A stretch of 64,000 nt of DNA from Cherax quadricarinatus. Its lineage: Eukaryota; Arthropoda; Malacostraca; Decapoda; Parastacidae. A program made the translations under genes and the position numbers. The number at the start of each line of letters is the position of its first letter. Position 1 is the stretch's first letter. The stretch covers positions 10,918,448-10,982,447 of the forward strand of contig NC_091355.1 in assembly GCF_038502225.1 (NCBI RefSeq), in the 5' to 3' direction. A model generated the notes under the pieces. The model did no database searches and had not been told where the DNA came from. It worked only from the letters and a program-made list of their open reading frames with translations. Positions 21,980-33,650 of this stretch are shown here, one piece after another.

Positions 21980-23068
21980 ATTTCCTTGTGGTTAAGCGGT
22001 GTTCCACAGGGGTCAGTGTTGGGCCCCCTGCTGTTCACAATCTACATAAACGACATAGATGAGGGCATAAAGAGCGACATCGGCAAGTTTGCCGATGACA
22101 CCAAAATAGGCCGTCGAATTCATTCTGACGAGGACATTCGAGCACTCCAGGAAGATTTGAATAGACTGATGCAGTGGTCGGAGAAGTGGCAGATGCAGTT
22201 TAATATAGACAAATGCAAAGTTCTAAATGTTGGACAGGACAATAACCATGCCACATATAAACTAAATAACGTAGATCTTAATATTACGGATTGCGAAAAA
22301 GATTTAGGAGTTCTGGTTAGCAGTAATCTGAAACCAAGACAACAGTGCATAAGTGTTCGCAATAAAGCTAATAGAATCCTTGGCTTCATATCAAGAAGCA
22401 TAAATAATAGGAGTCCTCAGGTTGTTCTTCAACTCTATACATCCTTGGTTAGGCCTCATTTAGATTATGCTGCACAGTTTTGGTCACCGTATTACAGAAT
22501 GGATATAAATTCTCTGGAAAATGTACAAAGGAGGATGACAAAGTTGATCCCATGTATCAGAAACCTTCCCTATGAGGATAGACTAAGGGCCCTGAAACTG
22601 CACTCTCTAGAAAGACGTAGAATTAGGGGGGATATGATTGAGGTGTATAAATGGAAGACAGGAATAAATAAAGGGGATGTAAATAGTGTGCTGAAAATAT
22701 CTAGCCTAGACAGGACTCGCAGCAATGGTTTTAAGTTGGAAAATTCAGATTCAGGAAGGATATAGGAAAGTACTGGTTTGGTAATAGAGTTGTGGATGAG
22801 TGGAACAAACTCCCAAGTACCGTTATAGAGGCCAGAACGTTGTGTAGCTTTAAAAATAGGTTGGATAAATACATGAGTAGATGTGGGTGGGTGTGAGTTA
22901 GACCTGATAGCTTGTGCTACCAGGTCGGTTGCCGTGTTCCTCCCTTAAGTCAATGTGACCTGACCTGACTAGGTTGGGTGCATTGGCTTAAGCCGGTAGG
23001 AGACTTGGACCTGCCTCGCATGGGCCAGTAGGCCTTCTGCAGTGTTCCTTCGTTCTTATGTTCTTATA
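21980..23068 (+). pseudogene. CR1-clade LINE, 5' truncated, with intact 3' end
   Basis: A frame open to 22765 contains GVPQGSVLGPLLFTIYINDI and KFADDTK (catalytic DD), then WSEKWQMQFNIDKCKV, DLGVLVSSNL, LVRPHLDYAAQFWSPY and LERRRIRGDMIEVYK. This is the palm-to-thumb order of CR1-type RTs. After a frameshift near 22765 the C-terminus continues (VVDEWNKLP-like). The 3' end at about 23040-23068 is an octamer-like TTCTTATG repeat, typical of CR1. The first RT motifs and endonuclease are missing. Confidence 0.85.
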
Positions 23069-23317
23069 ATCAGCAGTTTTGCCCTGCTCGCAGGAGCCCT
23101 TCTGGCCACTTCAGCCAGTGTCAACCATTGCTCTATTACTCTCATCATACTCTTGCCTTGGCCTCCTGCTGTTCTGTGGTGGAATATATATTACTTCAAT
23201 TACCACCTTGGGGCCTCCAGACTGAGGTGTTCCTATTATGTAGTCTCTTGCTTCTCTGTTTCCTCTCTCCAGCTCGTCAAAATCCCATTGGTTTTTGATG
23301 AGCGTGTGTGTGTACAT

Positions 23318-23800
23318 ACTCACCTATATGTGGTTGAAGGGGTCGATTCACAGCTCCTGGCCTTGCCACTTCACTGGTCGCTACTAGGTCACTCTCTCCG
23401 TGTTCCAAGAGCCTTATCATACCTCTTCTTTAAGCTATGTAAGACTCCTACCTCCACTTCTTCACTCTCGAGATTGTTCCACTTCCTGACAACTCTACGG
23501 CTAAAGAATTACTTCCTAACATCCCTATGACTAATTTGAATTTTCAGCTTGCTGTTGTGTCCCCTTATTCCTGTCCACCTTGCCAATTTCTCTATTACGT
23601 CATTATCATGTCCCGCGTATCCCTCCTGTCCCCCAGTGTCGTCAGGTTGATTTCCCTTACCTTCTCCTCGTAGGACATACTCCTTAACTCCGGGACTAGT
23701 CTTGTTGCAAACTTTTGCACTTTCCCCAGTTTCTTGACGTGTTTGACTAGATGTGGGTTCCATACTGGCGCCCATATGCTACAGCAGTTATTTGGTCGAT
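23318..23800 (-). pseudogene. CR1-like LINE 3' portion
   Basis: The minus-strand frames include SIWAPVWNPHLVKHVKKLGK, FATRLVPELRSMSYEEKVRE and the C-terminal ISHRDVRK, equivalent to the copy at 21065-21728. Frameshifted. It ends with the family terminus near 23318. Confidence 0.7.
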
Positions 23801-23821
23801 ATGTGGGCATCAGATGTGCGT

Positions 23822-23885
23822 GTGTACCTACCTATATGTAGTTGCAGGGGTCAAGGCACAGATCCTGGCCCCGCCTCTTCGCTGG
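23822..23885 (-). repeat. CR1 3'-terminal scrap
   Basis: CCTATATGTAGTTGCAGGGG and the TCCTGGCCCCGCCTCTTCGC block match the terminal part of the neighbouring CR1 copy. Confidence 0.6.
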
Positions 23886-24556
23886 AAGAGGTGTGTGGGG
23901 GTAAAGGGTTACAGGGAAAGTTGTTGTCGGGGAGGAAGCAGACTGGCGGGTGAGTGCCAGCTTTTTTACCCTGAACAGGCCAGTTTTTTTTTTTTTTAAC
24001 ACCACGCCATGAATTTCTCTCTCTTCGTCTGTCTCTCAGGTGGAAAAGGGGTGTTGGGAGAGAATTGTGTGAAGGATGGGGAGAGGTTTGTGTGGAGGGA
24101 AGAATGGCATGTTGAGGAGTAGTGAGTGGTAAGTATGTTAGTTGACACTAATTACAGTGTTTACATTGACTGCATCACCGGAAAGTACATATCTAGTCCT
24201 GATATTAACTGATTACCGGATACCTAAGCCTCTCAACATTTTTTTTTCCACAGCCAAGATGCTTCATCATGGACCTGTAGGAAAACCTTCACGTAACGAA
24301 GCCCAAGTTGATGATATATTATTCACCTGGTTACATCACCTGATATGCTTCTTTATGTAATCCATTTATGTATCCAGTTTTGCCGAAATCCTCTGAATAA
24401 TGAAAGGCTCTTAAGGTGTGTTATTAAATGTCTTCCAATTTAGTAAAAATAGTTCAACTGTAAATAAATTATTATTAGAGATACGCATGCAATTCTGAAT
24501 GTTTGGTGATGCTACATTAGCAATATCTTTCACTGACGTTTTGCACCTACAATATA
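23886..24556. other. Unassigned stretch
   Basis: G-rich on the left, AT-rich on the right. No gene or element recognised. Confidence 0.35.
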
Positions 24557-25244
24557 CAGGTGTCCCTCAACATTCGCGAGGGTTAGGGTATCGAGCCTCG
24601 CGAATGTTGAAAAACCGTGAATGTTTGGTGCCCCAATATATTGTAGGGAAATATAATACAATACTGCTTAACTTGTTGAACCATGAACAATCATAAAATA
24701 CATGAAAACGTGGTAAGTTGTACTAAATATATACATGTTATGCTTTAATAACATGTATGTTATTAAATACCACAGACTCCACCACTGCCTCCACCACTTC
24801 CTCAACCAATGCGAGTCCCTACTACCCTCCCTCCGACCCCCGCAACTGGCAGCCAGCCCTCCCACCACTCAGTGTGGTGAGTGTTTTGTTTGTTCATTAT
24901 TTGCCATTAAACTACAGTATAAATAATGTAAACACATTCATGACTGCATATTGGAATGGCTATTTGAACAGGTATTGGATGGTGACATCATATGTTTACT
25001 CTTGAACACAGCAAACCCCTCAAGGAAGGTTCCTTGATGTTGGTGAGGGGCTCTTGATTTAGGGAATTGGATCTGTGCTCCAGTTCCCCGAATTAAGCCT
25101 GAATGCCTTCCACATCCCCCCCCAGGCGCTGTATAATCCTCCGGGTTTAGCGCTTCCCCCTTGATTATAATAATAATAATAATAATGAACACAGCAAAGA
25201 ATCAAACATTTCTGCTACTGCTAATAATAACAATAGTAATAATA

Positions 25245-25284
<40 letters not shown>

Positions 25285-26224
25285 CGATATAATTGAAGAA
25301 GGAAATTGTACAAAAATACGAGGGAGTGGTTGACACATCGTCAGTGTGGCTTTGTTTATGCTGGAGTGAACATTAGTCTCCCTGCTCTTCCAAACATTTC
25401 ACAATAATTCAGCGGTTGAGGCAGTGGTAGAGCCAGTGATAGAGACAGTGATAGAGGCAGTGGGTGAGGCAGTGGTATTTACTAACATATACGTATGTTA
25501 TAAATAATAATAGTACATGTTAAAATTAATAACATTTATAATAATAATAATAAATGTTATTCATAATGTACTATTATTATTTATAACATATATGTTAGTA
25601 AATATCACTGCCTCTATCGCTGCCTCTACCACTGCCTCTATCACCTCAACCACTCCAGTCACACTCAATCTACAAGCACCAAACAATGAATTATTGTGAA
25701 ATGTTTGGAAGAGCAGGGAGACTAATGTTCACTCCAGCATAAACAAAGCCACACTGACGATGTGTCATCCACTCCCTCGTATTTTTGTACAATTTCCTTC
25801 TTCAATTATATCGCATTATATTATTATTATTATTATTATTACTATTGTTATTATTAGCAGTAGCAGAAATGTTTGATTCTTTGCTGTGTTCAAGAGTAAA
25901 CACATGATGTCACCGTCCAATACCTGTCCAAACAGCCATTCCAATATGCAGTCATGGATGTGTTTACATTATTTATACTGTAGTTTAATAGCAAATAATG
26001 AACAAACAAAACACTCACCACACTGAGTGGTGGGAGGGCTGGCTGCCAGTTGCGGGGGTCGGAGGGAGGGTAGTAGGGACTCGCAGGTGGCGGGAAACTT
26101 GAATATGATTTGGTGGCTGGGAATTTGGTGGCTGGGAATTTGGTGGCTGGGAATTTGGTGGTTGGGAATTTGCGAATGTGTGAAGCCCGCGAAAGCTAAA
26201 AACGTGAATGTTGAGGGAGACCTG
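24557..26224. mobile_element. Giant fold-back Tigger-type element
   Basis: It starts CAGGTGTCCCTCAACATTCG, ends TTGAGGGAGACCTG, and is flanked by TA on both sides (24555-24556, 26225-26226). Inside, about 24780-25535 and 25540-26085 are near-complete reverse complements, so the whole centre can form a hairpin with arms of over 500 bp. The left arm is interrupted by a short retroposon (25013-25190). Termini and TA target fit pogo/Tigger. There is no transposase, so it must be mobilised in trans. Confidence 0.8.
25013..25190 (-). mobile_element. ATT-tailed short interspersed element
   Basis: Near-identical to 16655-16835, opposite strand. It interrupts the left arm of the fold-back element. 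The word GAACACAGCAAA appears on both sides (about 25003 and 25188), consistent with a target-site duplication. Confidence 0.8.
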
Positions 26225-26239
26225 TATTATTATTTCCTT

Positions 26240-26960
26240 GCTTCTAATTACATTGGACCCCCGGTTCGTGAAGCCATCGGTATCCGATAAATCCGGTATC
26301 CGAAGCATTATATCGCAAAAAAATTGCCTCGGTTCCAGTTACAAAACCCTGTACGCGATACGATTCGTACGAGACGTGTCCACGTGTGGCCTGAACTGCC
26401 CCATGTGTGCCAGCGTTTACAAGCCAGCCAGTGTGCGCACATCTAAGGATACATTTGGTACATTCCATATTATCCATATTATCACTGTTTTTGGTGCTTG
26501 TTTTTACAAAATAAGTCACCATGGGGGCCAAGAAAGCTTCTAGTGCCAACCCATCGAGACCAAGGGTGCTAATGACTATTGAAATTAAGGAAATGTGTGC
26601 AAAGTGGCTTGAAGTGCAAACCTTTTTTGATGAAAATCACGCTGACACAGCTACTGCAAGCTGTGTTGGCAACCTGTACACTGACAATGTTGTGAACCAC
26701 TTTAGGAAAGTCATAAAGGAACGAGAGGTACAGGTATCTATGGACAGATATGTTGTGCGACAGAAGTCCAGTGACTCTGAAGCTGGTCCTAGTGGCATTA
26801 AAAGAAGAAGGGAAGTAACCCCGGAAAAGGATTTGCTACCTCAAGTCCTAATGGAGGGGTATTCCCCTTCTAAACTTTAAAAACTTCGACACTCTCCCCT
26901 CCTCCCATCCCATCAATCACAAGATCTTCATTAAAGGTAAGTGTCAATTATTCTATTGTT
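26240..26960 (+). mobile_element. Tigger-type element, right end lost
   Basis: The left end, TTGGACCCCCGGTTCGTGAA, resembles the termini at 48958 and 56828. A leader and a shortened transposase ORF (26521-26880) follow. No right terminal repeat is seen before the RTE 3' end at about 26985. Confidence 0.65.
26521..26880 (+). CDS. Internally deleted Tigger-like transposase, 119 codons
   Basis: The frame starts with MGAKKASSANPSRPRV and MTIEIK, the N-terminal start of pogo/Tigger (TIGD1-like) transposases. It then jumps to their C-terminal end: NHADTA, NLYTDNVVNHFRKVI, KEREVQVSMDRYVVRQK, GPSGIKRRR, VLMEGYSPSKL. The DNA-binding helices and the whole DDE catalytic domain between are missing, yet the frame is open. 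The same C-terminal tail is found as a remnant at 37598-37665. It cannot catalyse transposition. It may be only a deletion derivative. A host role is not supported. Confidence 0.7.
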   Translation: MGAKKASSANPSRPRVLMTIEIKEMCAKWLEVQTFFDENHADTATASCVGNLYTDNVVNHFRKVIKEREVQVSMDRYVVRQKSSDSEAGPSGIKRRREVTPEKDLLPQVLMEGYSPSKL

Positions 26961-26984
26961 ATTATTGTTATTTATTATTTTATT

Positions 26985-29900
26985 ATCACACTGGCCGATT
27001 CCCACCAAGGCAGGGTGGCCCAAAAAAGAAAAACTTTCACCATCATTCACTCCATCACTGTCTTGCCAGAAGGGTGCTTTACACTACAGTTTTTAAACTG
27101 CAACATTAACACCCCTCCTTCAGAGTGCAGGCACTGTACTTCCCATCTCCAGGACTCAAGTCCGGCCTGCCGGTTTCCCTGAACCCCTTCATAAATGTTA
27201 CTTTGCTCACACTCCAACAGCACGTCAAGTATTAAAAACCACTTGTCTCCATTCACTCCTATCAAACACACTCACACATGCCTGATGGAAGTCCAAGTCC
27301 CTCGCACACAAAACCTCCTTTACCCCGCCCCTCCAACCTTTCCTAGGCCGACCCCTACCCCGCCTTCCTTCCACTACAGACTGATACACTCTTGAAGTTA
27401 TTCTGTTTCGCTCCATTCTCTCCACATGTCCGAACCACCTCAACAACCCTTCCTCAGCCCTCTGGACAACAGTTTTGGTAATCCCGCACCTCCTCCTAAC
27501 TTCCAAACTACGAATTCTCTGCATTATATTCACACCACACATTGCTCTCAGACATGACATCTCCACTGCCTCCAGCCTTCTCCTCGCTGCAACATTCATC
27601 ACCCATGCTTCACACCCATATAAGAGCATTGGTAAAACTATACTCTCATACATTCCCCTCTTTGCCTCCGAGGACAAAGTTCTTTGTCTCCACAGACTCC
27701 TAAGTGCACCACTCACCCTTTTCCCCTCATCAATTCTATGATTCACCTCATCTTTCATAGACCCATCCGCTGACACGTCCACTCCCAAATATCTGAATAC
27801 ATTCACCTCCTCCATACTCTCTCCCTTCAATCTGATATCCAATCTTTCATCACCTAATCTTTTTGTTATCCTCATAACCTTACTCTTTCCTGTATTCACT
27901 TTCAATTTTCTTCTTTTGCACACCCTACCAAATTCATCCACCAATCTCTGCAACTTCTCTTCAGAATCTCCCAAGAGCACAGTGTCATCAGCAAAGAGCA
28001 ACTGTGACAACTCCCACTTTATGTGTGATTCTTTATCTTTTAACTCCACGCCTCTTGCCAAGACCCTCGCATTTACTTCTCTTACAACCCCATCTATAAA
28101 TATATTAAACAACCACGGTGACATCACACATCCCTGTCTAAGGCCCACTTTTATTGGGAAATAATTTCCCTCTTTCCTACATACTCTAACTTGAGCCTCA
28201 CTATCCTCGTAAAAACTCTTCACTGCTTTCAGTAACCTACCTCCTACACCATACACCTGCAACATCTGCCACATTGCCCCCCTATCCACCCTGTCATACG
28301 CCTTTTCCAAATCCATAAATGCCACAAAGACCTCTTTAGCCTTATCTAAATACTGTTCACTTATATGTTTCACTGTAAACACCTGGTCCACACACCCCCT
28401 ACCTTTCCTAAAGCCTCCTTGTTCATCTGCTATCCTATTCTCCGTCTTACTCTTAATTCTTTCAATAATAACTCTACCATACACTTTACCAGGTATACTC
28501 AGCAGACTTATCCCCCTATAATTTTTGCACTCTCTTTTATCCCCTTTGCCTTTATACAAAGGAACTATGCATGCTCTCTGCCAATCCCTAGGTACCTTAC
28601 CCTCTTCCATACATTTATTAAATAATTGCACCAACCACTCCAAAACTATATCCCCACCTGCTTTTAACATTTCTATCTTTATCCCATCAATCCCGGCTGC
28701 CTTACCCCCTTTCATTTTACCTACTGCCTCACGAACTTCCCCCACACTCACAACTGGCTCTTCCTCACTCCTACAAGATGTCGTTCCTCCTTGCCCTATA
28801 CACGAAATCACAGCTTCCCTATCTTCATCAACATTTAACAATTCCTCAAAATATTCCCTCCATCTTCCCAATACCTCTAACTCTCCATTTAATAACTCTC
28901 CTCTCCTATTTTTAACTGATAAATCCATTTGTTCTCTAGGTTTTCTTAACTTGTTAATCTCACTCCAAAACTTTTTCTTATTTTCAACAAAATTTGTTGA
29001 TAACATCTCACCCACTCTCTCATTTGCTCTCTTTTTACATTGCTTCATCACTCTCTTAACCTCTCTCTTTTTCTCCATATACTCTTCCCTCCTTGCATCA
29101 CTTCTACTTTGTAAAAACTTTTCATATGCTAACTTTTTCTCCCTTACTACTCTCTTCACATCATCATTCCACCAATCGCTCCTCTTCCCTCCCGCACCCA
29201 CTTTCCTGTAACCACAAACTTCTGCTGAACACTAACACTACATTTTTAAACCTACCCCATACCTCTTCGACCCCACTGCCTATGCTCTCATTAGCCCATC
29301 TATCCTCCAATAGCTGTTTATATCTTACCCTAACTGCCTCCTCTTTTAGTTTATAAACCTTCACCTCTCTCTTCCCTGATGCTTCTATTCTCCTTGTATC
29401 CCATCTACCTTTTACTCTCAGTGTAGCTACAACTAGAAAGTGATCTGATATATCTGTGGCCCCTCTATAAACATGTACATCCTGAAGTCTACTCAACAGT
29501 CTTTTATCTACCAATACATAATCCAACAAACTACTGTCATTTTGCCCTACATCATATCTTGTATACTTATTTATCCTCTTTTTCTTAAAATATGTATTAC
29601 CTATAACTAAACCCCTTTCTATACAAAGTTCAATCAAAGGGCTCCCATTATCATTTACACCTGGTACCCCAAACTTACCTACCACACCCTCTCTAAAAGT
29701 TTCCCCTACTTTAGCATTCAGGTCCCCTACCACAATTACTCTCTCACTTGGTTCAAAGGCTCCTATACATTCACTTAACATCTCCCAAAATCTCTCTCTC
29801 TCCTCTGCATTCCTCTCTTCTCCAGGTGCATACACGCTTATTATGACCCACTTCTCGCATCCAACCTTTACTTTAATCCACATAATTCTTGAATTTACAC

Positions 29901-30555
29901 ATTCATATTCTCTTTTCTCCTTCCATAACTGATCATTCAACATTACTGCTACCCCTTCCTTTGCCCTAACTCTCTCAGATACTCCAGATTTAATCCCATT
30001 TATTTCCCCCCACCGAAACTCCCCTACCCCCTTCAGCTTTGTTTCGCTTAGGGCCAGGACATCCAACTTCTTTTCATTCATAACATCAGCAATCATCTGT
30101 TTCTTGTCATCCGCACTACATCCACGCACATTTAAGCATCCCAGTTTTATAAAGTTTTTCTTCTTCTCTTTTTTAGTAAATGTCTACAGGAGAAGGGGTT
30201 ACTAGCCCATTGCTCCCGGCATTTTAGTCGCCTCATACGACACGCATGGCTTACGGAGGAAAGATTCTTTTCCACTTCCCCATGGACAATAGAAGAAATA
30301 AAGAGGAACAAGAGCTATTTAGAAAAAGGGGAAAAACCTAGATGTATGTATATATATATGCATGTGCGTGTCTGTGAAGTGTGACCAAAGTGTAAGTAGG
30401 AGTAGCAAGATATCCCTGTTATCTAGCGTGTTTATGAGACAGAAAAAGAAACCAGCAATCCTACCATCATGCAAAACAGTTACAGGTTTCTGTTTCACAG
30501 TCATCTGGCAGGACGGTAGTACTTCCCTGGGTGGTTGCTGTCTACCAACCTACTA
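26985..30555 (-). mobile_element. RTE-clade LINE, nearly complete
   Basis: On the minus strand the element has a leader (30555-30130), the APE-RT coding region (30129-27225) and a 3' UTR that ends in a pol III-free A/T tail near 26985. It is very similar to the intact copy at 41312-44800. The 5' leader reaches further here (to about 30555), so the pair defines the family's leader. The adjoining 30556 sequence is a different LINE. Confidence 0.85.
27225..30129 (-). pseudogene. RTE APE endonuclease-reverse transcriptase, one 2-bp deletion
   Basis: Two overlapping frames (30129-29164 and 29201-27225) match the N- and C-terminal parts of the 968-codon ORF at 41645-44551. The first part has the endonuclease motifs SETKL, GDLNAKVG, DYVLVDK and SDHF. 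The second has the RT motifs KAAGIDGI, FMDLEKAYDRVD, GLRQGCVMSPWLFN and FADDTVLLGD, and the C-terminal LLRWFGHVERM. Compared with the intact copy, two bases are missing near 29232 (GTGTTAGAGTGTTC is read as GTGTTAGTGTTC). No other disabling change is evident. Confidence 0.85.
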
Positions 30556-32260
30556 CACTTATGATGTATGGGAGAAAATTCTCTCCCACAATAACAGTCG
30601 TCAATTTAACAATAATCATTATCAGTTGGTAAATGAATGGAGAGATGAGAACTTGGATGATCTACAACCACTACCTTCCATCGATACTTCAACTCTTGAA
30701 GATACCCACCCGCTTACTAGACCTATTACATTACTAGAGATGAGTCAGGTTATTGGAAGAATGTGCAATAGAGCCCCTGGCCTCTCTGGAATAACAATGA
30801 AACAAATAAAGTTCCTCCCCAGAAATTGTAAACAGTCTTTGGTAAATATCTTTAATGCCATCTTGGCCTAAGGACATTTTCCAGTTGTTTTTAAGACTGC
30901 TAGGATGATCTTTCTAGGTAAGACCAATAAAGACATCCACCAACCTGGGAACTATAGACCTATATCTTTACTTGAAGTCACTGGAAAAGTTCTTGAGAAG
31001 GTCATTTCCAACAGATTGAACTACTATATGGAGTTTAATCACTTTTTTACTGAAAAACAATTTGGCTTTAGAACACATAGAGGTACCAATCATGCAATAA
31101 ATGTTATTTTCGATACTGTAGCAAGTCTAAAACATCAGGGGAATCTTGCCCTAATTGCCACCAGAGATGTTCATAAAGCTTTTGATAGCTTATGGCATGA
31201 TGGCCTTATATACAAACTCATTGACCTACCAGACCATAACTGGACTTTCCTCAGAGTAATAGATAATTTCTTAACTCAAAGAAAAATCATTCCCACCTTT
31301 CATGGCAGGTCGACAGAGCCTTTTATACCGACGGCTGGTGTCCCACAAGGTTCTTGTCTCAGTCCACTTCTGTTCAACATTTATGTGAATGACCTTCCTC
31401 AACCAGAGTTTAGTGATACGATTGTGACACAGTTTGCAGATGATGTTATTCATGTCGTCTCATCAACTCCGGTAACAGGAAAATACAAGTATGAGAGAGT
31501 CATAGAAAAAATGAATATTGAACTTTGTCGAACATCTAATTGGGAAAAGAAGTGGAGAATTACGACTAATCCTGACAAGGTCCTTGTTAGCACGATAGGA
31601 TGTTTTGCATCAACAATTGAAGATAAAGGAGGTATCTCCATCAGAGGTACACCTGTAGCCATTAGAAACCCTAACAAGATTTTGGGATACAAAATAGACA
31701 GGCTGCTCCACTCAACATCTCATGTAACTAAAAAGATCAACATAGCCAAAGCCGGTCTTAGCAGTCTCTTTCGATTCAATCAAGCCCCTCAACATGTAAA
31801 AAAACATCTGTATAAAATGTTAATAAGACCTATACTCGAATACCCTTGTGTCCCAATGTCATTAACAACAAAGAGAGAGTAAAAATGGCAGATTTACACA
31901 TACAACAAGATATTACTGCCATAAATGTACGCCTTGACACCCTAAAAAAGAAAACTCTATACAATGCAAGAACTATACATGCCAGATAGAGAACATCCTA
32001 TACAAGTGGTAAATACCACGGATTATATCATCAATACTCCTCCTCACAGGACTCAAAGAATGACTCTCCTACAGAGGGTCCGTCGTTTTATACATAAAGA
32101 TGATTACCCTCGACCCATGATATTGAGCAACCTCCCTGATGAAGAAGATTGGGTAACACCAGAACCCTTCTATGTATACTGAGAACATCGCCTCCAATTA
32201 GGGAGACCTCTTATATAACAATCTAATGTAAAAATTTTGCTATTTACTATGGCTGGACAC
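30556..32260 (+). pseudogene. Jockey-type non-LTR reverse transcriptase, broken
   Basis: A frame ending at a TAA near 30871 (MSQVIGRMCNRAPGLSGITM) is followed by a long frame at 30905-31882. The latter has NYRPISLLEVTGKVLEKVIS, FGFRTHRGTNHAINVIFD, AFDSLWHDGLIYKL, GVPQGSCLSPLLFNIYVNDL, QFADDVI (catalytic DD) and ILGYKIDRLLH, then LIRPILEYPCV. After a frameshift the C-terminus appears in another frame at 31964-32182 (RFIHKDDYPRP, EDWVTPEPFYVY). These motifs fit the jockey/CR1 superfamily. The endonuclease is absent. Confidence 0.8.
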
Positions 32261-32350
32261 CACCTGTAAGAAGCCATTGTCACGGAATTCTATAAACTGG
32301 CCAGAAAATTATTGCCTTCATTGTCGCATAAATATCCGTTGTGCAATCGC

Positions 32351-32390
<40 letters not shown>
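32351..32390 (+). repeat. Poly(A) tract
   Basis: About 40 A residues after the jockey-type coding remnant. It is likely the tail of that retroelement, or the border with the CR1 that follows. Confidence 0.85.
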
Positions 32391-32394
<4 letters not shown>

Positions 32395-33400
32395 CAACTT
32401 GTATAATTACTACCAATTCAGAGTCATGCACTTATATTCTGTTATATCTATGTGACTCTGATGGGTTAGTCTTATACCTCTTAAAGAATATCTTATCATT
32501 TCACGTACACAGAAAACAATATGAAGTTCAACGATGAGAAATTTCAATTACTCAGATATGGTAAACATGAGGAAATTAAATCTTCATCAGAGTACAAAAC
32601 AAATTCTGGCCACAAAATAGAGCGAAACACCAACGTCAAAGACCTGGGAGTGATCATGTCGGAGGATCTCACCTTCAAGGACCATAACACTGTATCAATT
32701 GCATCTGCTAGAAAAATGACAGGATGGATAATGAGAACCTTCAAAACTAGGGAGGCCAAGCCCATGATGACACTCTTCAGGTCACTTGTTCTATCTAGGC
32801 TGGAATATTGCTGCACACTAACAGCACCTTTCAAGGCAGGTGAAATTGCCGACCTAGAAAATGTACAGAGAACTTTCACGGCGCGCATAACGGAGATAAA
32901 ACACCTCAATTATTGGGAGCGCTTGAGGTTCCTAAACCTGTATTCCCTGGAACGCAGGAGGGAGAGATACATGATTATATACACCTGGAAAATCCTAGAG
33001 GGACTAGTACCGAACTTGCACACGAAAATCACCCACTACGAAAGCAAAAGACTTGGCAGACGATGCACCATCCCCCCAATGAAAAGCAGGGGTGTCACTA
33101 GCACGTTAAGAGACCATACAATAAGTGTCAGGGGCCCGAGACTGTTCAACTGCCTCCCAGCACACATAAGGGGGATTACCAACAGACCCCTGGCAGTCTT
33201 CAAGCTGGCACTGGACAAGCACCTAAAGTCAGTTCCGGATCAGCCGGGCTGTGGCTCGTATGTTGGTTTGCGTGCAGCCAGCAGCAACAGCCTGGTTGAT
33301 CAGGCTCTGATCCACCAGGAGGCCTGGTCTCAGACCGGGCCGCGGGGGCGTTGACCCCCGGAACTCTCTCCAGGTAAACTCCAGGTAAACACTTTTTAAA
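32395..33400 (+). pseudogene. CR1-like LINE C-terminal part
   Basis: A 277-codon frame (32521-33354) contains MKFNDEKFQLLRYG, NVKDLGVIMSEDL, GWIMRTF, SLVLSRLEYCC (thumb), LENVQRTFT, LERRRERYMIIYTWKILEGL, RGPRLFNCLPAHIRGITNRP and PDQPGCGSYVGLRAASSNS. It is the region after the FADD motif in CR1-type RTs. The end has the short tandem CTCCAGGTAAA twice (33367-33392). The frame is open, but RT catalytic motifs are absent, so this is a 5'-truncated copy. A second, more decayed copy lies at 53749-54812. Confidence 0.8.
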
Positions 33401-33646
33401 TTACACCAAAGTGGTTGGGCCACTTACCTTTTATATCCTACCTCTCTCCCCCCTCCCACCCTTTTCCAAAATTTCTATCCTTACCCATCCTTCTTCCTTA
33501 CCCATCTCACCAAAGCTCTGGTCTGGATACCGAATACCGGTGCTAGTGTAATAAAGTTCACGAAGTAAAATGAGGCTATGTTATGGGGACGAATAAAATA
33601 ACATGAACACCTGCTGATTGAACTGTCAAACGACTGAATAATCAAT
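33401..33646. other. Unassigned spacer
   Basis: No element or gene recognised. Confidence 0.35.
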
Positions 33647-33650
33647 TTAA

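Noticed and set aside
28525..29211. 228-codon plus-strand frame (and its mirror at 42565-43251, and 196 codons at 46688-47278)
   Set aside because: They lie antisense to the RTE reverse transcriptase, show no domain, and are explained by its base composition.
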